Source: Beroe forskalii (taxonomy: Eukaryota; Ctenophora; Nuda; Beroida; Beroidae). Taken from it: a stretch of 64,000 nucleotides of DNA. Below are positions 1 through 11,530 of the stretch, piece after piece. The translations under genes and the position numbers were made by a program. The notes beneath the pieces were generated by a model that ran no database searches, had not been told where the DNA came from, and was given only the letters and a program-made list of their open reading frames with translations. The stretch's first letter is position 1, and every line of letters starts with the position of its first letter. The stretch spans positions 104,882 through 168,881 of the forward strand of contig WFMF01000392.1 of NCBI GenBank assembly GCA_011033025.1. The letters are read 5' to 3'.

Positions 1-1180
1 CTTTGGCAAGAATTTTGGTTTTGGTCATTTTACAGCCTTTTAAAAATGTCCCACTTTACCCGCGCTCACCTAAAAACTTCGTAAATTTGTTGTATGGGAA
101 CCATTTATCGATTTTTCTCCATTGCAACGGTTCAGTTGTCATCTGAGTGAAGCCCAAAATGACGAAATTTAATGAGAAAATGTAATTACCTATAATTAGC
201 ACGTTGTGGGGGAAAGAGGGACACTGATAGTTAACAAGGATAATTATCACAATATAAGCAATAAAAGCATTTACAATTCATAATTTGTTTACTAAAACAT
301 CACCTTATAAGTTTCTCTGGCATGAAATTTTATTTTCATTGAAAATCATGTTAATGGGGAAAGTGGGACAGTCAAGTCAGATCAAATGAAATCATGTATT
401 CCTAAGGAAACAATTATGCCGTGGAGGTTGTTTTTCATCAAGATTTTTCACTTTGGTTGTAGTATACTTTATTTTTTCTTGAAAATAGCACTAAATGATA
501 TGGTATAATGATTTTGGGGGGAAAGTGGGACAGTTGCGCAAAAATTGTCAAAAATTCAATAAAAATCTATAATTTTAATTCGTGATGCTGTATTAAAAGT
601 TTTAATAGGCATTATTGATATTCTCACATACATAAGTCACAAAAACAGGGCGATTTTCGATTAGTTCCATACTTTTTATCAATTTTCCCACATTACCCCA
701 CCAATCCAATAATCAAGATTAAATTCCTGTTCCACTTTCCCCACTCACCTGTAAAGTCTTGTTGGCAATAGAATTCCATCTAAATTATAACAAATAAATG
801 TCTAGATCATTATAAAAATCAATTGTTATTGCTGTACCACTTTACCCCACAATGGGTAAAATATATAAAATATGACTGTCCCACTTTACCCAGTGGCTTT
901 TATTGCATGAAATACTGTTGGGGTGTTGCTTTGGAAAATTTTCGAAAATTTGTCCCACTTTACCCCACATCGGTCGTATGCATCATATTGACAGTGTTCC
1001 TCTTTACCCAAAGTGTAGTCTTCACCATAGCTTTGCATAGGTGAAGGTTTTTTGAAATTTCGTTAAGTGTCCCACTTTCCCCCCAGGTGTTCCATTTCAC
1101 CCCAATTTGTCCCTCTTTACCTCCTGTCCCACTCCACCCCGTTTTACCCTAGAATCCATGCAAAATCGCTTGGTGTAGAA
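1..1180. repeat. Degenerate CCCACTTTACCCC repeat region
   Basis: A motif close to GTCCCACTTTACCCC recurs at irregular spacing. It is mostly reversed (GGGGAAAGTGGGACAG) around 209, 356 and 517, and forward around 45, 732, 836, 877, 952, 1069 and 1110. The change of orientation near 600 suggests an old inverted arrangement or a foldback element. Open frames here are short and made of the repeat, so no gene is called. Confidence 0.6.
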
Positions 1181-1319
1181 TTTGTCCACTTTTTACCCCT
1201 TTTTGAGGCAGATTTGACTGTATTAACTGGAGTTAAGTTTGAAACGTTGACTGGTCTGGAGTGTAGAAAGTAAACTGGTGGCAACTGTGGAACGAAGACT
1301 GGTATCAAGTCGGATCAAG

Positions 1320-1435
1320 TATGGAACTTTGACTTGAGTAAAATGCGGATAGTTGACAATTGTCAAGTGTGGACTGTACAGTCCACACTTGACACTGGTC
1401 AACTATCTGCACTTTACTCAAGTCAAAGTTCCACA
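1320..1435. repeat. 116-base near-perfect palindrome
   Basis: Two arms of about 58 bases meet at GGACTGTACAGTCC, centred between 1377 and 1378. The left arm reads GGAACTTTGACTTGAGTAAA and the right arm ends in its complement, with a few mismatches near the middle. There is essentially no loop. It would extrude as a cruciform or be a foldback MITE. It holds no coding potential. Confidence 0.85.
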
Positions 1436-4400
1436 CTTAATTGGTGTCTACTCACTAATTTCAGTGTCTATTTGGAAGGTAGATTTAGGTGTGAAACTGG
1501 AGTTAAAACTTAACTCTCCCCCCCCCCCGTCAAGCTACGATCTACATGTTGCACTCGTTTAAAGTGTGTCACTATTTGTCTACATACTTACATACAATGA
1601 CGTATAATAGCATTGCATTCATGTGTTGGAACTACGAGTATCCTGCTATCGATCAAATGCGGTAACAAGTTTGGTCGCATGACTTGCGCCCTGCAAATCT
1701 TACGTGAATAGTGCGCAGTCACGGGTTTCGTGGGGGCCACAATTCAAATTTTCGATAGGCGAGTAATTTTGAGTAAATTTTGCAAATTTTGTTGAATTTC
1801 TCTTATTCATGTTGATGATTTTTGAGTAAATTTTTGATTTTCGACACAAATTACTCATATTCATTATGATGATTTTTGAGTCCCCCTTTAAAATGCCTTG
1901 ATTACTCATATTCAAAATTATTCAAAATTACTCATGTCACCCCCCCCTAAGTGATTTTTAGTTATGATTTCAATAACGTTTAGATTTAAACCAGGTGACT
2001 TGGATTTCCTCGCCCATATATAATTTGTGTTTTTGTGTTAGTAAGTTTTGTTAGAACGTGTGATTAGATGTTTTGTTGAGCAATATATGTCGGTAAGAAG
2101 GTAGAAAAGTTAATAGTTTTACTTTATGGTACCTCCAGTTCTACAGAATGATTTTTGTCAATTGTCATTTATTACCATAAAAAGTATAAATACTTGACGC
2201 TTGTGCTCTGTGCAGCTTGATGGGTACTCTGTGGTTAGATAAACGTCAAAAATTTTGTTTGTTAAGATTTTTATTCTTCATGTAAGTTGTAACATAGCGC
2301 GTGTCTCACCTCACGTAGGATGGCACCTTTTTTCAATTCACTGGCCCTGGTTTGCCCTTGACTGCTTATCATTATTTATGTTCACTCGCCTTTTCCGTAA
2401 CATTCGACTTCAAGTTTTTTCGATTGCACGGATCATCATACTTCATATTTTTGTCTCTGAGATTTTTATCCTTCATCTAACGACTATCATAGGGTCTCTG
2501 ACCTAACACGCAATTTAGCGTTTAAAAACTGCACCCTGGCATGTTACTAGTTAAGTATTTTCACTTTTCTTGAACCTCCCGCACCGATTATAACATTTAA
2601 TTACTAAATGGCGATGAAATTGATTGCTTTTGGGATATAACAAAAGGTTGTTCCGAGCAAGAAAGGTAAGAAAAACGGCCCAGTTAGGCGTAGTTAATTA
2701 CCCATTTTAAACCCTAATAGTGACGTCAGGCCGGACAATGTAGTTTGTTAAAAGTTTTACTGCTCCCTTACAATACGCACTACGCAGAGCTATACACTTG
2801 AAACTCCGTGTGACAAAAACGATCAATTAGGTGTAATGATATATATATATATATATATTACAAATGTTAACTAATTGTTCGTTTTGTTAAAACCCCTCCC
2901 TTTCCTCCTCCTTTTTACACCTAGGTTCCTACTCCTCTACTGCTAGAGTACCCGTGTTGCGTCATGGTCAGCTCTTACAATGTTGAGTTGATGACATCCA
3001 ATAGCGTTGTTTATTGCGTGCGCGCACTGAGTATGACACACTTGTAGTAGACTTGTGGTAGTACCTGTAGTATATACCTACTGATCAGGTCCTCCTGTGT
3101 ACTGTGTATGTTATGTAGTATGTCTCTTCTGCCTTTTGTGGAAGTATCCTTTGTGGAATTTGGAGTCCCATCTTTAGTCTCTATTGCACACTGAGATGTG
3201 TTACGCAGGCTGATTCGTCCTCACGCCTCTCATTCTAAATGGATGATTTTAATTGCTGTGATAATCTAGCGCCCTAAGGAGATTGGTTTTGTTATCTTGT
3301 ATTAATAAAGTAATAAGAAGAGGCCTGCCTCCGGTCTCTGGCTTCTACTAACTCGAGAAGATTGACATAACGCCCTCTTCTTACTGTGCGTTTCATTCTG
3401 TCATTGCTTTGTTGACTGTGTAAGAAATAGAATATTGGTGTGACTTGCGATATATTCACTTTTTTTTTTATTGTACTTCTACTCTTCAATGCGCGCACAC
3501 ATTTCGCAGAAAATGTCGCGATATTTGACACGCCCCTCTACACTTCAAAAGCATCAGCTGATAATGTTCACGGCTTTTGCAAATCCAGAAGAATACGCCC
3601 CTCTCCAAAATGTGCACATATACATTTGTCACACATAAAAAGGGCAATTCTGCACCTTGCTCACGAGAAATAGGCACTAAATCGAGCACCTAAGATCACT
3701 CAGAACCGCTTATTATTAGTAGCTCAGTACTACGTGTACTATACTCCCAGCAGCACCACATCATATTGCACAATGCACAGTACATTGAATATTGACGCGA
3801 GTATTGAGAGAGAGAACTGTAAGATTTGAGTCTTGTGAGAGAGCGAGAGAGGGGGAGTCTCCTTTCTCAGCTTTGTACTTGATTTCATTGTACTACAGTA
3901 CGACAGTGACTGAAGGGGGGTCTTAAATCTGCTGCAATCTACAAGGCCACAAGGTGACACCTTGTACATCGCCTAGTTAATTCATACCGCGCGCATTATG
4001 TACACCTTGAAGGTGTACATGCTACGCGCGCTTTGTGAATCAAGTAGGCGGTTCAAAGTCATAAATCGTTATTTTGAATCATGATGGTGCAAATTTCTTA
4101 CTGCATTGCGTTTTAACTTCATTAAGCCACCATGAACAGTTGTCCGTATCAATTTCTTGTCAAACGTTACTGTACAGATTGTTTTTATATACGAATATTG
4201 TTATTAATTGTTGGTATATTAATGTGGTTTGATGACTGCAATATTTACTATTACATCTGTTTGTTCACCAACTTTTCAAGCGTACACTAGCTTACTAAAA
4301 GGGCATAAGTTCTCATTAAGACACGAGTATAATTGACGAGCGCCTCCATGTAATGATAATGAACAATACCATGGCACGGACCGTTAGAGCGTCTATTATA

Positions 4401-4688
4401 GCGGCTGCTGTCGCACATTTAATGTAGTGTGGTGTGTAGTTTTTAATGGATTCCGCCTGGCTCAACTGCTGTCTTCGATTAATTGGTGTATCTTGTTAAT
4501 CTTTAATGGATTGCACCTGGCTTGACCCATTGTCGACTGTCTCTAGATTTTACTTTGGCAAAATGCACATCGCCGACACCATTACTCATTAGCTATACTC
4601 ATGCAGAATATGATGACTATTGTAAGTGTTATTGCCAATTATTCATCTCTATCTCCACTGTAATGATAGATATCGTACCGAAGCTGCT
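1436..4688. other. Intergenic stretch with no recognisable gene
   Basis: All frames are short and without recognisable domains. It holds a poly-C run near 1518, a set of ATTACTCAT / GATGATTTTTGAGT repeats at about 1740-1930, an (AT)n microsatellite at about 2839-2858 and a purine-rich run near 3830-3855. I see no splice-supported exon series. Confidence 0.5.
3989..4031. repeat. Short perfect hairpin with GCGCGC flanks
   Basis: ATGTACACCTT (3998-4008) is followed, after one base, by its complement AAGGTGTACAT (4010-4020). GCGCGC stands on both outer sides (3989-3994 and 4026-4031). It is a foldback sequence of unknown role. Confidence 0.7.
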
Positions 4689-5611
4689 ACTGAAATTAGG
4701 CTTTGTAGTCCGATAATCGAAACCGATAATTATCTCCGATAATTCGTCAAAATAAATTATCGGTTTATCTAGATAAAAATTATTTTTATCTAGATAGAAT
4801 AGCAAAAAAAGCTTGCGTTGAAGAATGCTAGTAAAATTGAACAATTTCATGAAAAACTCTCATTTTCGGACTGGTTTCAACTTTAACCAGTCTGAAGGAT
4901 CACTGCCACCAGTCTAGCATGTCACTGGTACCTTTCTGACCAATCACCAACATTAGTCCGACATACCACAGACACCTATTTCGTCGACTGAGTGCAAAAA
5001 AAGCTGAGTGCAAAACAATCCTATCTCCAACTTTTGTCTACGGCCTCTCTGGAGGCCCCTCCACCCTTTGGAATCGATTCCATACTCAAATATGTCATTT
5101 TAGGCCTAAAAATTGAAGTTAAACAAGAATTGCGCTCGTTTTCTCTAACTTCGGCGAGCGCCTTAATTTCCCTCTCCCATTTAAAGATTTAACAATTAAG
5201 GTTGCACGCGTCACGTGATAGTAATTTGCACGTGCATATATAAGTTATTTATCCCGTACACTTTGCAGATTTGTCATGGTTGTCGCGGTTGAACTTGAAC
5301 CAACTAGCATTAATGATTCAATTTCATAATTTTTTCTTCTTCCACAAAATGTTCAAAATTGCTCGTTTTTCAAACAATCAAACAAACTTTGGTAAAATGT
5401 AGATTTGGAGCTTAAATTTTAGCTAACAATTTGATCGGCTAGCTTAGCTTGACTTGCGCGCGCGCACCACGCATGATGTTGAGCTGCAGCGCCGCGCACG
5501 AAACTTGTCGATATGTACATCCATCCTTATCTTGCGGAGTAAATTGCGCGCAACTGCGCGCGCAATTAACGTTGCTAAGCGACTCCAACTGATGGTACCA
5601 TTGTTGACGAA

Positions 5612-5690
5612 ATCTCCCTCAAATATGTGGACATCTCCCTCAAATTTGTGGACATCTCCCTCAAATTTTGTGGACATATCTCCCTCAAAC
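5612..5690 (+). repeat. 22-base tandem repeat, about 3.5 copies
   Basis: The unit is close to ATCTCCCTCAAATTTGTGG plus AC, repeated head to tail inside the left arm of the hAT-like element. The copies translate as repeated SPSN-type peptides in one frame, which reflects the repeat and not a gene. Confidence 0.75.
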
Positions 5691-6319
5691 TTGCGTACCC
5701 ATTTCAGAATTAACAGTGCGGATAAAGGTAGTATACACATCACACTAATTTTTGTCGACCCAATCTTTCAAAAACACGATCTCTGCTAACCCTCTCATTT
5801 GCCTTTTTGTAAAACAAAAACGCAATAGGAGAGGGAAAAAATATCGTAAATCCATTGCCAAATTTTGGTGAGTGAAATACAATCCTATGGTACCTTAGGA
5901 TCCCTGTTAACCATAATCTGCAAAAATAACTTAGTTTATTCTGGAGTTAGGATACCACAATTGATGAATTAGTATCCTATCTCCATTGACATGAATGAAA
6001 TAATTGATAACGCTATTGTACTACAGTGTTACAAGTATCCTATCTCCGATAATTCTTTATATGAGTATATGGCACTCTTGGTACATATACCTGTCCCGTT
6101 CAACGAGATATACCTGCATGTAGTGTGTAACAACAATATTATCTATATGATACCTTGGCAAATTACATGCCAATGCTTGGTTGGTATTTGTAATTCACCT
6201 TGCCTGTAGTCGCACATACAAAGTCAGTGACCTAAAAAATGATTTAACTGATATATATAATAGCAGTGCATAGATCTGTTAGCCACATATATAAGCGATC
6301 GAGATATGACTGAAAGTAG

Positions 6320-6391
6320 GGGGAGATAGCTCAATTGGTAGAGCACCTAACCGGCAATCAGGTCGTTGTGCGTTCAAGCCCCATTCGCCTT
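6320..6391 (+). pseudogene. Degenerate tRNA-like sequence (tRNA pseudogene or SINE head)
   Basis: The sequence can be laid out as a cloverleaf: GGGGAGA acceptor, GCTC/GAGC D stem with loop AATTGGTA, anticodon loop CCGGCAA, and a T-loop region GTTCAAGCC resembling an internal B box. The A box TAGCTCAATTGG is good. Against a working tRNA: the acceptor stem pairs poorly with TCGCCTT, the anticodon and T stems each have a mismatch, and position 33 is C instead of the near-universal T. The nominal anticodon would be GGC (Ala). It lies in the middle of the hAT-like element, which fits a SINE head or captured pseudogene. Confidence 0.5.
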
Positions 6392-8914
6392 GCACATTTT
6401 TCAGATCACCGAGTTTGTTTGTGTGACTATAGGCAGGATGAATTACAAATATCGTATCTTTGATACAGTAATACTTCAAGAGTTCAAGCTTTGGGTCGGT
6501 TAATCCTCACAAGACGGTTTGAAGCTCATCCTCATAAAATTATAAGCTCTCTTATCATATTCAAAACCATTTTCAAAGCATTAATAACATTGGCGCATTA
6601 TAGCAATCCATCATTTACGTCATCTTTTAGTCTTTTGTAGTGCGTAGGAAGTTTTGGTGACGTCACATGGCCGGCAGATCACACGTTGGTACAGTTATTT
6701 GATGTAAAATGTTCACCGTGGCACTGCATACACAAATGTTCTGTGCCACATGACCACTCGTTGATTGCTATGCAATGATACCTAGGCTTTTACCACACAG
6801 CACAAATTCAAGCAGATACTCAGATATGTGATACAGAAAGTCACCAAAACATCATGAACAGGCTGAATGGAAAGTGAACCGGTGAACCCATAGCACAGAG
6901 ATCCTACCCTTTGCTCAAATCCACCATGCCGCATTAATAAGACTGCCCTACCCTCAAAGAGTGGGCTTCTCTTCGACAAGAGGAAAGTCAAAGTGATCAT
7001 TCTTGTCAGATGAGTCCTGAGAGAAATACAACATAAAATGATTGCAGAAAGAAGAATTGGCTGGTAACTTCAAGTGCCCCCACTCTTCAATCAGATGATA
7101 CTCACCTTCATGCTCATCTCATAATATCTTATTTGAATAAAGTTTAGTGTGAATCTGATTCATCGTAATGAGTGATTTCAAAACTATTAAACTCAGAAGA
7201 CAGACTCGATCTTGGAGCATCCTCTGTACATCCTCCTCAACATAAGGATGCTGAACTTATCATCCCAGGAGCCTTCCATTCTCTCGACTTGGATCCCTTC
7301 TAAGCCTATAATAAAGTACTTGGAGAGGCCGATAGATCAGTTTATCGGTTTTTGATTGTTGTCAATAGACCCACAGGAGAACGTGCTTCCCGTCACAAAT
7401 CTGGAACTATATCCTATTATGTCGACAGATTAGACACAGGACTTAAAAGTGACCTGCACTACCATTGTATTGTATTGCATTGTATTGGTCCCTTTCCCGA
7501 GGAAGGGTTTCCTGATGGAAAAACGTTGACACAGGAGCCATAGGACACCATTAAAGGAACAAAAGCGAAGGCAAGGATACCTCTAGTACCCTCTCGTGCC
7601 TGGAGCTTGATGAGAGCAGCATTGAAGTGCACTGACTTGGTTAACTCAATGTTAATCCAGGTGTTAGGCTTGATAGACATATAGGTCCTTTACTGGTGCA
7701 CAATACAGGTTGAGTCAACTACCAACTTCTGTGAAATTTTCAGCAATGCCTTTGTCATTTACTGATGTTGTTGGGCAGTTGGGCACTCAAACTTTGCAAT
7801 CTATGCCTAACTTACTGTCAGCTGTGAAGATATGCAGTCATCCAGGCCATGATCCACAGAATTAATTGCTCTTATTAACTATTTACCATCTTATTTCATT
7901 ACATGTCAGCTTGACAAGTAATAAGGTGGTATCCTGTATTCTTGTAGGGATTTGCTGACTCTGACCAATATCAAACACCCACCATCAGTGCTATCAAATT
8001 ACCAGTTGACCAAGGCCAGTTTTTGTAATTAGAGGTGCCCACTGTCCAAAGAAAGCGCTATAAGGAAAGGGTGGTATTGGTGATGAAAATTCACGTCTGA
8101 AGTGTAGGAAAAGTTTTAACAGATAGAGGGACATAGAGAAAGATTTAAAAAATTAATAAGGGCCAAGGTAAGAGAATTAGAATTGGAAAAATGAAGGATA
8201 TAAGCCTAGTGCCTACCTAGACCTTTCAATATTTCATCTTAAAAAAAAAAAATTGTATTACTACAAAGCCTAAGCCCTCCAGCTGAGCAGTTTCTTGTCA
8301 ATAATATCATATAAATTTATCAAAGTGCCATCATGAATAGAAGTTAGAACCATGATAGGAACTGTTATGGAAGAACTACTGTATTGGAGATAGGATACAT
8401 GTGATACTGTATTTTAATAGTGTTTCTCAATTATTTCATTGATGTCAATGGAGATAGGATATTTATTTATCATTTCTGGTATCCTAACTCCAGGTAAACA
8501 AAAACTATCTATCCTATCTCCTTTTTGGAAAAAACAAATCTCGATTTCTCTCGTGTTGGTGGCGTAAGCAGAGTAAAACCAATTTGTTCTCGTCAGTGTG
8601 CACATAATTTTATAGGATCAACAGTTCACTGGCCGTTTGAAACCGAGGGAAATCAAAGAAACAGTTTTTGTTGAATATCTCGAAAACTAATGACCAATGG
8701 AGATAGGATAGTTGGATATAAGCTTTTTTTGCAATAGGCCGGCGATTTGATGTATAGTTGAAACTATCCTGATGTATCACTTGTTTTGTGGATCACTTGT
8801 TTTGTGGATAACGGATACTGACACAAATCTGGCACCAGTGACACTATTCTGTCGTGTCACAGACACAAGTCAAACTGGCAAGACATATTACTGACACTAA
8901 CAATCTGCTAGATG

Positions 8915-9265
8915 ACTGAAACCAGTCTGCCGTATCACTGAAACCAGTCTGCCGTATCACTGACACCAATCATCCGTATCACTGACACCAGTATGCCGTA
9001 TCACTGACACCAGTCTGCCGTATCACTGACACCAGTCTGCCGTATCACTGACACCAGTCTTCCGTATCAGGCGTATCACTGACACCAGTATGCCGTATCA
9101 CGGACAGCAATCTGCCGTATCGCTGACACCAGTCTGCCGTATCACTGACACCAGTCTGCCGTATCACCGACACCAGTCTGACTTATCGCTGACACCAGTC
9201 TGCCGTATCACTGACACAAGTCCGCCGTATCACTGGCACCCGTCTGACGTATCACTGACACCAAT
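8915..9265 (+). repeat. 22-base minisatellite in the right arm of the hAT-like element
   Basis: About 15 head-to-tail copies of a unit beginning CACTGACACCAGTCTGCC followed by GTAT, with scattered point changes. Single related copies occur in the left arm (about 4865-4980, ACCAGTCTG). Arrays near transposon ends often hold transposase-binding sites; that role here is inference. Confidence 0.85.
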
Positions 9266-9898
9266 CTGATGCATGATTGATACTTTTTGGATGCATCTCT
9301 GACCTAGTCTGCTGTATAGTATTCCTAATACCGTTGTGACGGATTAATGATATCACTGACAAATCAATGATATCAACGTGATATGAACTCTTAAACCAAC
9401 CGGAAGCGCCTTTGGCACCACTATTACGTATCATTGACAATTTTCAGACGTAGTGTTATCACTAACAAAGTTTTACTTTTCACTAACGCCAGTCGGGTGT
9501 ATCTACAATCACCATGATATCAGACTGACGTATATTTAGCGAAAGTAACCAGATTGGCTTGGGCAATGGCAAAAAAGTTTTTTAAAACTGATAGATTTTA
9601 TCTAGATAAAAATTTTATCTAGATAAAACCGAAATAATTATCGGTTTATCTAGATAGAAAATTTGTCACCGATAATGGAAAGCCTAACTGAAATACTGTT
9701 AAGGTTCCTGCACATCTCCTATCTTCATGCCACTTGTTACCACTTTCTGTGCTCCTTTTTTCGTTCTCACATGTCCTATGCTCCACCAACTGCAGTGCTC
9801 TAATTGATTTTACTTCATCGAATTACGGGCAGGATTTGTGCTGGCGCGCACAGGTGTTTGAATTTTTAACAAACTAGTTTCTATGAGGTTTCCATGAT

Positions 9899-10666
9899 CT
9901 TATAAGGGGGGGGGGGTTTCACTGTCCCAATTGTCCCAAACTCAAGAAAAAGTGGATTGGGACAGGGACAATTGGGACATTTGGGACAATTGGGACAAAT
10001 GGGACAGAGAAAATAGAACAAATGGGACTCAAAAAAGTGAATTTGGACTGGGACAATTGGGACATTTGGGACAAATGGGACAATTGGGACAAATGGGACA
10101 GAGAAAATAGAACAAATGGGACTCGAAAAAGTGAATTTGGACTGGGACAATTGGGACAATTGGGACATTTGGGACAAATGGGACAGAGAAAGTGGAACAA
10201 ATGGGGCTCAAAAAAGTAAATACGGACTGGATGAAATGGGACATTTGGGACAAAAATGGCAGAGACAACTGGGATTCAAATGATTGTGTTTTTGAGCAGC
10301 AGTTTAGTGTTTTTTGTCTTTTTACATAGCAGCACTTGCTGCGTTGCAACTTGCAACTGCCACTGTCTTTTTCCCATCATAGGTTTTGGGATAGGGAAGT
10401 GGGAACACTTAACCACTGCAAAGAATCACAACCAGAATATGAACTTAGTATACTCGTATGAATATAACATTCATTTCGATGATAGAAAATCATGAATCAA
10501 TGTAAAAAATGATAAATGACTGATTTTTTCAAATTTTTGTTTGTCCCAAGTGTCCCAAATGTCCCAGTTGTCCCAATTGTCCCAAAAACCAGTCCCAAAC
10601 TCAAAAAAAAGTAAATTGGGACAGGGACAATTGGGACAATTGGGACAGTGAAACTCCCCCTATAAG
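9899..10666. mobile_element. Foldback element built from GGGACAATT repeats
   Basis: The left end reads CTTATAAGGGGG then GTTTCACTGTCCCAATTG. The right end is its inverted counterpart, finishing AACTCCCCCTATAAG. Between them are arrays of 11-base units (GGGACAATTGG, GGGACATTTGG, GGGACAAATGG) at about 9936-10255, a unique spacer at about 10260-10540, and the same motif in reverse (GTCCCAAATGTCCC) at about 10541-10600. The arms can pair over long distances. Long frames here are repeat artefacts. The superfamily is unclear. Confidence 0.7.
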
Positions 10667-11141
10667 TAAGGCAGAAATATAATTTTCATATATCCATTGC
10701 TATTAGGCTGTTCCAAGTTCCAACTTCTAGGTGCTGATGGTTGTTTAGTTACCAGAAAACCTTTTAACATAATTCTCCTGCACCTATGAGTCGCAACTCC
10801 CATCGAATGGGGCTTCTATAACTATCGAAGATAATAGTATCGAGATAATAAAAGCATGGATGCGCGCAGCAGAATATTTATTGTCTAATTCTAATGAATT
10901 CCGGGCCTTCATCTAACCACCGACTTATAAACCAACAGCTATTGACTCGGGTTCACGTCCAAGTCGTCTTGAAACGGATCGGTACTTTACAATTTTAAAG
11001 CGTAATAATGACGTCGGCATACTAAAACAAGGGGTTAAGAGTGGGGTCAAAGCGTTTGATTTTAGGACGCATCCCTTCCCATTTCATACCGAGTCTCTGC
11101 TATCGTATGACATTTCTCTAATCCCGACTACTATCAAAGTA

Positions 11142-11530
11142 TTTACTGACATGGTACTTACTGACATGGTACTTACAGACATGTAACTTACAGACATGTA
11201 ACTTACAGACATGGTACTTTCTGACATGGTGCTTACTGACATGGTACTTAATGACATGGTAATTACTGGCATGATACTTACTGACATGGTAATTACTGAC
11301 ATGGTACTTACTGACATGGTACTTACTGACATGGTACTTACTGACATGGTACTTACTGACATGGTACTTACTGACATGGTACTTACTGACATGGTACTTA
11401 ATGACATGGTACTTACTGACATGGTACTTACTGACATGGTACTTACTACTTACTGACATGGTACTTACTGACATGGCAGTACTTACTGACGTGGTACTTA
11501 CGACGTGGTACTTACTGACATGGTGCTTAC
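11142..11530 (+). repeat. 15-base minisatellite
   Basis: About 25 head-to-tail copies of GACATGGTACTTACT, with point variants (GGTAATTACT, GGTACTTAATG). Because the unit is a multiple of three, several frames stay open (repeating MSVST on one strand). These are not genes. Confidence 0.9.

Larger units (their letters stand above)
4697..9686. mobile_element. 4,990-base hAT-like DNA transposon, apparently non-autonomous
   Basis: The ends read TAGGCTTT... and ...AAAGCCTA. They are flanked by an exact 8-base direct repeat, ACTGAAAT (4689-4696 and 9687-9694). Eight-base target duplications and ends of the type YARNG are typical of the hAT superfamily. Both subterminal regions carry ATTATCGGTTTATCTAGATA in opposite orientation. 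Further in, a block around 5939-6044 containing TATCCTATCTCCATTGACAT recurs inverted at about 8381-8497, so the arms are long, degenerate inverted repeats of well over 1 kb. The middle (about 6050-8380) holds a tRNA-like sequence and no recognisable transposase. An array of 22-base repeats lies inside the right arm. Assignment to hAT rests on ends and target duplication only. Confidence 0.8.

Noticed and set aside
6782-7680. Minus-strand frames in the middle of the hAT-like element as a possible transposase
   Set aside because: No hAT dimerisation or catalytic motif is visible and the frames are short and unconnected.
8915-9265. CRISPR-like array of 22-base repeats
   Set aside because: The repeats are contiguous without unique spacers, in an animal genome; it is a minisatellite.
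9881-10349. Cys/Pro-rich frames (SQLSQMSQ, CPICPNCP) on the minus strand
   Set aside because: They are translation of the GGGACAATT array in a foldback element; they resemble a Cys-rich protein only by repeat.
11084-11474. Long overlapping frames encoding repeating MSVST / KYHVS peptides
   Set aside because: They are products of a 15-base minisatellite, which keeps all frames open or shut together.
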